From Cyclobacteriaceae bacterium (lineage in GTDB: Bacteria > Bacteroidota > Bacteroidia > Cytophagales > Cyclobacteriaceae), in NCBI GenBank assembly GCA_020436165.1, contig JAGQYI010000047.1:62001-126000 (forward strand): a stretch of 64,000 bases of DNA, in the 5' to 3' direction. Made by a program: the position numbers and the translations under genes. The notes below the pieces were generated by a model. That model did no database searches. It was not told the origin of the DNA and saw nothing but the letters and a program-made list of their open reading frames with translations. Shown piece after piece: positions 61,751 to 64,000 of the stretch; the stretch's first letter is position 1; every line of letters starts with the position of its first letter.

Positions 61751-62740
61751 ATGAAAGTATTTGTAACCGGGGCTGACGGATTTTTAGGGACAAACATTGT
61801 ACGGGAGCTTCTTCATAGGAATTATGCTGTTAAGGCATTGGTGCAACCCGGAAGGGGAGTGGCCTTAAAGGGTTTAAAGGTTGAAACGGTTGATGGAGAC
61901 CTGCTAAACGAGACAGATGTGGTGCAGGCTGCTCAAGGCTGTGATTATATTGTTCATGCTGCTGCAAATACTTCCATTTGGCCTGCCCGGTCAGAGATTG
62001 TACGGAAGGTTAATATTGATGGAACGCGAAACGTAATACAGGCTGCTCTGACAGCTAAGGTTAAGCGAATGGTTTCCGTTGGCTCTGCCAATTCGTTTGG
62101 AAATGGAACGTTGGAAAAGCCTGGTAACGAAGAGTCTCCATTTACCGCTGGGCAATTTGGATTGGATTATATTGATTCCAAACTGGAAGCGCAAAAGCTG
62201 ATTTTGGCAAGTGTTGCCAACGATGGCCTTGATGCCATTATTGTTAACCCAACATTTATGTTGGGGCCATACGATAACAAGCCCAGCAGTGGTGCGTTGC
62301 TTATTGCCATGTACCAGGGCAAGGTGCCCGGCTACACGGCCGGAGGCCGTAATTTTATTTATGTAAAAGATGTGGCTACTGCCATTTGCAATGGGCTAAT
62401 AATGGGGCGTAAGGGTGAGTGTTATATAGCCGCAAATGAGAATTTAAGTTATAAAGAATTTAACCAGCTAGTGGCTGAAGAACGGGGAATTAAAGCTCCA
62501 AAACTATACGTGCCCAAGCCTTTTATGCTCCTGTTTGGCCTTATCTCGCAAGGCCTCTATTACATTACACGCAAAGCACCGGATATAAGCTATCAGGTGG
62601 CGCGCATAAGTTTGGATACCAATTATTATGTTGCCGATAAGGCAATTAAAGAGTTAGAAATGCCACAAACACCTATTCGAATAGCAGTGAAGGAAGCTTT
62701 CGATTGGTTTAGGGATAATGGTTATCTGGAGAAGAAATGA
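61751..62740 (+). CDS. NAD-dependent epimerase/dehydratase (extended SDR)
   Basis: A 329-residue extended short-chain dehydrogenase. The start MKVFVTGADGFLG gives the GxxGxxG dinucleotide motif at residues 7-13; an earlier in-frame codon inside the Rof-like gene was rejected. The catalytic tyrosine and lysine are Y140 and K144 ('DYIDSK'), and 'IVNPTFMLGPYD' follows. Probably acts on a sugar nucleotide, steroid-like or dihydroflavonol-like substrate. It begins four bases after the Rof-like gene and overlaps the next SDR gene by four bases. Confidence 0.9.
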   Translation: MKVFVTGADGFLGTNIVRELLHRNYAVKALVQPGRGVALKGLKVETVDGDLLNETDVVQAAQGCDYIVHAAANTSIWPARSEIVRKVNIDGTRNVIQAALTAKVKRMVSVGSANSFGNGTLEKPGNEESPFTAGQFGLDYIDSKLEAQKLILASVANDGLDAIIVNPTFMLGPYDNKPSSGALLIAMYQGKVPGYTAGGRNFIYVKDVATAICNGLIMGRKGECYIAANENLSYKEFNQLVAEERGIKAPKLYVPKPFMLLFGLISQGLYYITRKAPDISYQVARISLDTNYYVADKAIKELEMPQTPIRIAVKEAFDWFRDNGYLEKK

Positions 62741-63567
62741 GCAGGTATTTGGTAAAGGATAAAGTAGCTATTGTTACAGGTTCGAGCCAGGGAATTGGTA
62801 AAGCCATAGCCATTGCACTTTGTGCCAAAGGTGCCAAGGTGGTGCTAAATAGCAGGAGTCTTGAGCCACTTCAAAAAACAGAAGCTGAATTGAAGTCTAT
62901 GGGGTTTGAGGTGTTGGCCGTTCAAGGAGACGTTTCGATTTATGAAGACTGTGAAAGATTGGTAAATGAGACGGTTAGTGCTTTTGGGCAGATAGATATT
63001 TTAATCAATAACGCTGCCATTTCATCAGAAGGAAGCATTCAGGATACTTCGCCAGAAGTATTCGAGAAAATGTTTAGAGTCAACCTGATGGGGGTGATTA
63101 ATCCTACCAAAGCGGCACTTTCATACATCAAGAAAACTAAGGGAAGCATAGTTTTTACAGGAAGTATTTCCGGTTTTATGGGTTTGCCTAACTATTCGGC
63201 ATATTCGTCTTCTAAAATGGCATTGACTTCATTGGTTCAGGCGTTAAAATTGGAATTGGTTGGCACAGGCGTTCATGTTGGGTTGAATTACGTTGGTTTT
63301 ACTGAGAATGAAGAGCACAAAACATTTATTACTGCTGAAGGAAATTTAGAAGCCGTACCTGTGCGAAAGCAGTTTGCAAAAATGTCACGCGAAAAAGTGG
63401 CTAATCATTTTGTAAAAGGTATCGAGAAAAGGAAGTACAAGCAAACATTAACGTTGCTGGGCAAAATCTTAAAATTGGTGCAGCAGTATTTCCCCGCTAT
63501 TTTTGAACGGGTTTTAATACTAGTCTATAAACGACAACAGAAAAATAACATCATGCCGGAAAAATAA
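62737..63567 (+). CDS. Short-chain dehydrogenase/reductase
   Basis: A 276-residue classical SDR: cofactor motif 'TGSSQGIG' at residues 14-21, 'NNAA' near 91-94, and catalytic Y156/K160 ('YSAYSSSK'). The C-terminal extension after 230 is basic and hydrophobic ('LVQQYFPAIFERVLILVY'), suggesting membrane contact as in ketosphinganine or sterol reductases. It overlaps the epimerase gene as ATGA. Its stop codon lies inside the first palindrome at 63553-63603. Confidence 0.92.
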   Translation: MSRYLVKDKVAIVTGSSQGIGKAIAIALCAKGAKVVLNSRSLEPLQKTEAELKSMGFEVLAVQGDVSIYEDCERLVNETVSAFGQIDILINNAAISSEGSIQDTSPEVFEKMFRVNLMGVINPTKAALSYIKKTKGSIVFTGSISGFMGLPNYSAYSSSKMALTSLVQALKLELVGTGVHVGLNYVGFTENEEHKTFITAEGNLEAVPVRKQFAKMSREKVANHFVKGIEKRKYKQTLTLLGKILKLVQQYFPAIFERVLILVYKRQQKNNIMPEK

Positions 63568-63679
63568 ATCGTATGTTTTATCAAGGTTTATTTTATCCGG
63601 CATCTCATATTTTTGATGTGAAAGAGATTGCGGATATTTTTCTTTCACTTGTAAAAACTAGAAAGAAAAATTCCGCAAT
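63553..63679. repeat. Two adjacent bulged palindromes (REP/BIME-like or attenuator-like)
   Basis: Hairpin 1: 63553-63568 pairs with 63587-63603 (16 pairs, one bulged A, loop 18). Hairpin 2: 63627-63646 pairs with 63661-63679 (19 pairs, one bulged T, loop 14). Arms share a core (GCCGGA and TGCGGA). The right arm of 1 (63594-63606) can also pair with 63624-63636 (11 of 13 positions), an alternative fold. The SDR stop codon is in the first arm. No gene on either strand here. Confidence 0.7.
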
Positions 63680-63708
63680 GACGATTAAATATTTTTAAAT
63701 TATTGATT

Positions 63709-64000
63709 ATGAGTGAATTTGATGCAAAAGCCGCCACCTGGGATGAAAATCCTGATCGGGTGGAACGTGCCTTAGAAATAGCCAAATACCTAAAAAAACA
63801 TATTGATATTTCCAATGTAAACAAAGCACTGGAATACGGTAGTGGTACCGGCCTTTTAAGTTTTGCTTTGCAGGATGCCCTGCCAGACATCACTTTAATG
63901 GATGGATCCATTGAAATGACAAAGGTAGCTCAGCAAAAAGTAGGTGCCCATGGTGTAACTCATTTACATCCCATCCATTACGATTTAATGGAGCAACCAT
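63709..64000 (+). CDS. SAM-dependent methyltransferase (3' end cut by window edge)
   Basis: The first 97 residues of a class I methyltransferase, running off the right edge with no stop. It opens 'MSEFDAKAATWDENPDRVER', a start often seen in this group, and motif I is 'ALEYGSGTGLLSFAL' near residues 41-55, followed by an acidic 'LMDGSIEMTKVAQQKV' near 64. It lies 30 bases past the second palindrome. Substrate unknown. A minus-strand frame across the same bases is a shadow. Confidence 0.88.
   Translation, partial: MSEFDAKAATWDENPDRVERALEIAKYLKKHIDISNVNKALEYGSGTGLLSFALQDALPDITLMDGSIEMTKVAQQKVGAHGVTHLHPIHYDLMEQP

Noticed and set aside
63645..63911. Minus-strand open frame of 88 codons
   Set aside because: It lies opposite the start of the plus-strand methyltransferase, whose motif I is clear; the minus frame has no recognisable features.
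1..64000. tRNA, rRNA, CRISPR arrays, insertion sequences, prophage genes
   Set aside because: I looked in every gap for tRNA arms with GTTCRA, regularly spaced repeats and transposase or integrase frames and saw none; gaps are nearly all below 250 bases.

Overview
The window reads as a continuous piece of a Bacteroidota chromosome, most likely from the order Cytophagales. Reasons: the promoters I can see follow the Bacteroidota pattern (TTTG, about 19 bases, TAnnTTTG), start codons generally lack a Shine-Dalgarno sequence, and the gene set is typical of the phylum (fused RibBA, a TonB with an acidic linker, a head-GIN/DUF2807 protein, a DUF6452/DUF6048-like pair, NhaD, GSCFA, DUF3137, many short secreted proteins and lipoproteins). 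Base composition is moderately AT-rich, with visibly more AT-rich patches where lineage-specific secreted genes sit. I see no rRNA, tRNA, CRISPR array, transposase, integrase or prophage gene.

Layout. 1-9.2 kb: dnaG (cut by the left edge), ribBA with a coupled secreted protein, surE, three minus-strand accessory genes, nhaD and a methyltransferase. 9.3-13.7 kb: a hemolysin III-like membrane protein, a cold-shock gene with a clear terminator, an Rrf2 regulator/methyltransferase/outer-membrane operon, a glyoxalase-fold protein and a DUF6452/DUF6048-like envelope pair. 13.7-20.7 kb, all minus strand: fusA2-like, then rpsF-rpsR-rplI bounded by terminators, then GSCFA and priA. 20.8-30.1 kb: TonB, TerB-like, a head-GIN protein with an ECF-type promoter, mtaB, a lipoprotein, a lipid kinase, an amidase, a Crp-family regulator overlapping a DUF3137 protein, and a small membrane protein downstream of topA. 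30.1-43.9 kb: topA, sixA, a sodium:alanine symporter, a TlpA-like thioredoxin, tex with a near-perfect promoter, a large secreted protein, a GH15 enzyme, a membrane-anchored redoxin and a DUF1295 enzyme. 44-49.7 kb: a complete RND efflux operon (adaptor, pump, outer-membrane channel). 49.7-57.7 kb: thioesterase, PD40 propeller, MATE transporter, RNase HII, a divergent AraC/SRPBCC pair, and several secreted proteins. 57.7-64 kb: a molybdenum-cofactor neighbourhood (moeA, moaC, a MobB-like/MobA fusion, a Rof-like protein) interrupted by a membrane-protein/HTH pair, then an epimerase, a short-chain dehydrogenase and a methyltransferase cut by the right edge.

Most genes are ordinary core genes. 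The less ordinary signals are: two adjacent long bulged palindromes between the short-chain dehydrogenase and the last methyltransferase (63553-63679), which can also pair with each other; a compact set of nested hairpins in a 175-base gap at 29456-29576; the palindromic promoter region of the membrane/HTH pair; the degenerate MobB-like domain fused to MobA next to a Rof-like protein; and an Rrf2 regulator with no cysteines heading a methyltransferase/outer-membrane operon. I found no clear undescribed defence or mobile system. Function calls rest on remembered family motifs; no database search was possible.
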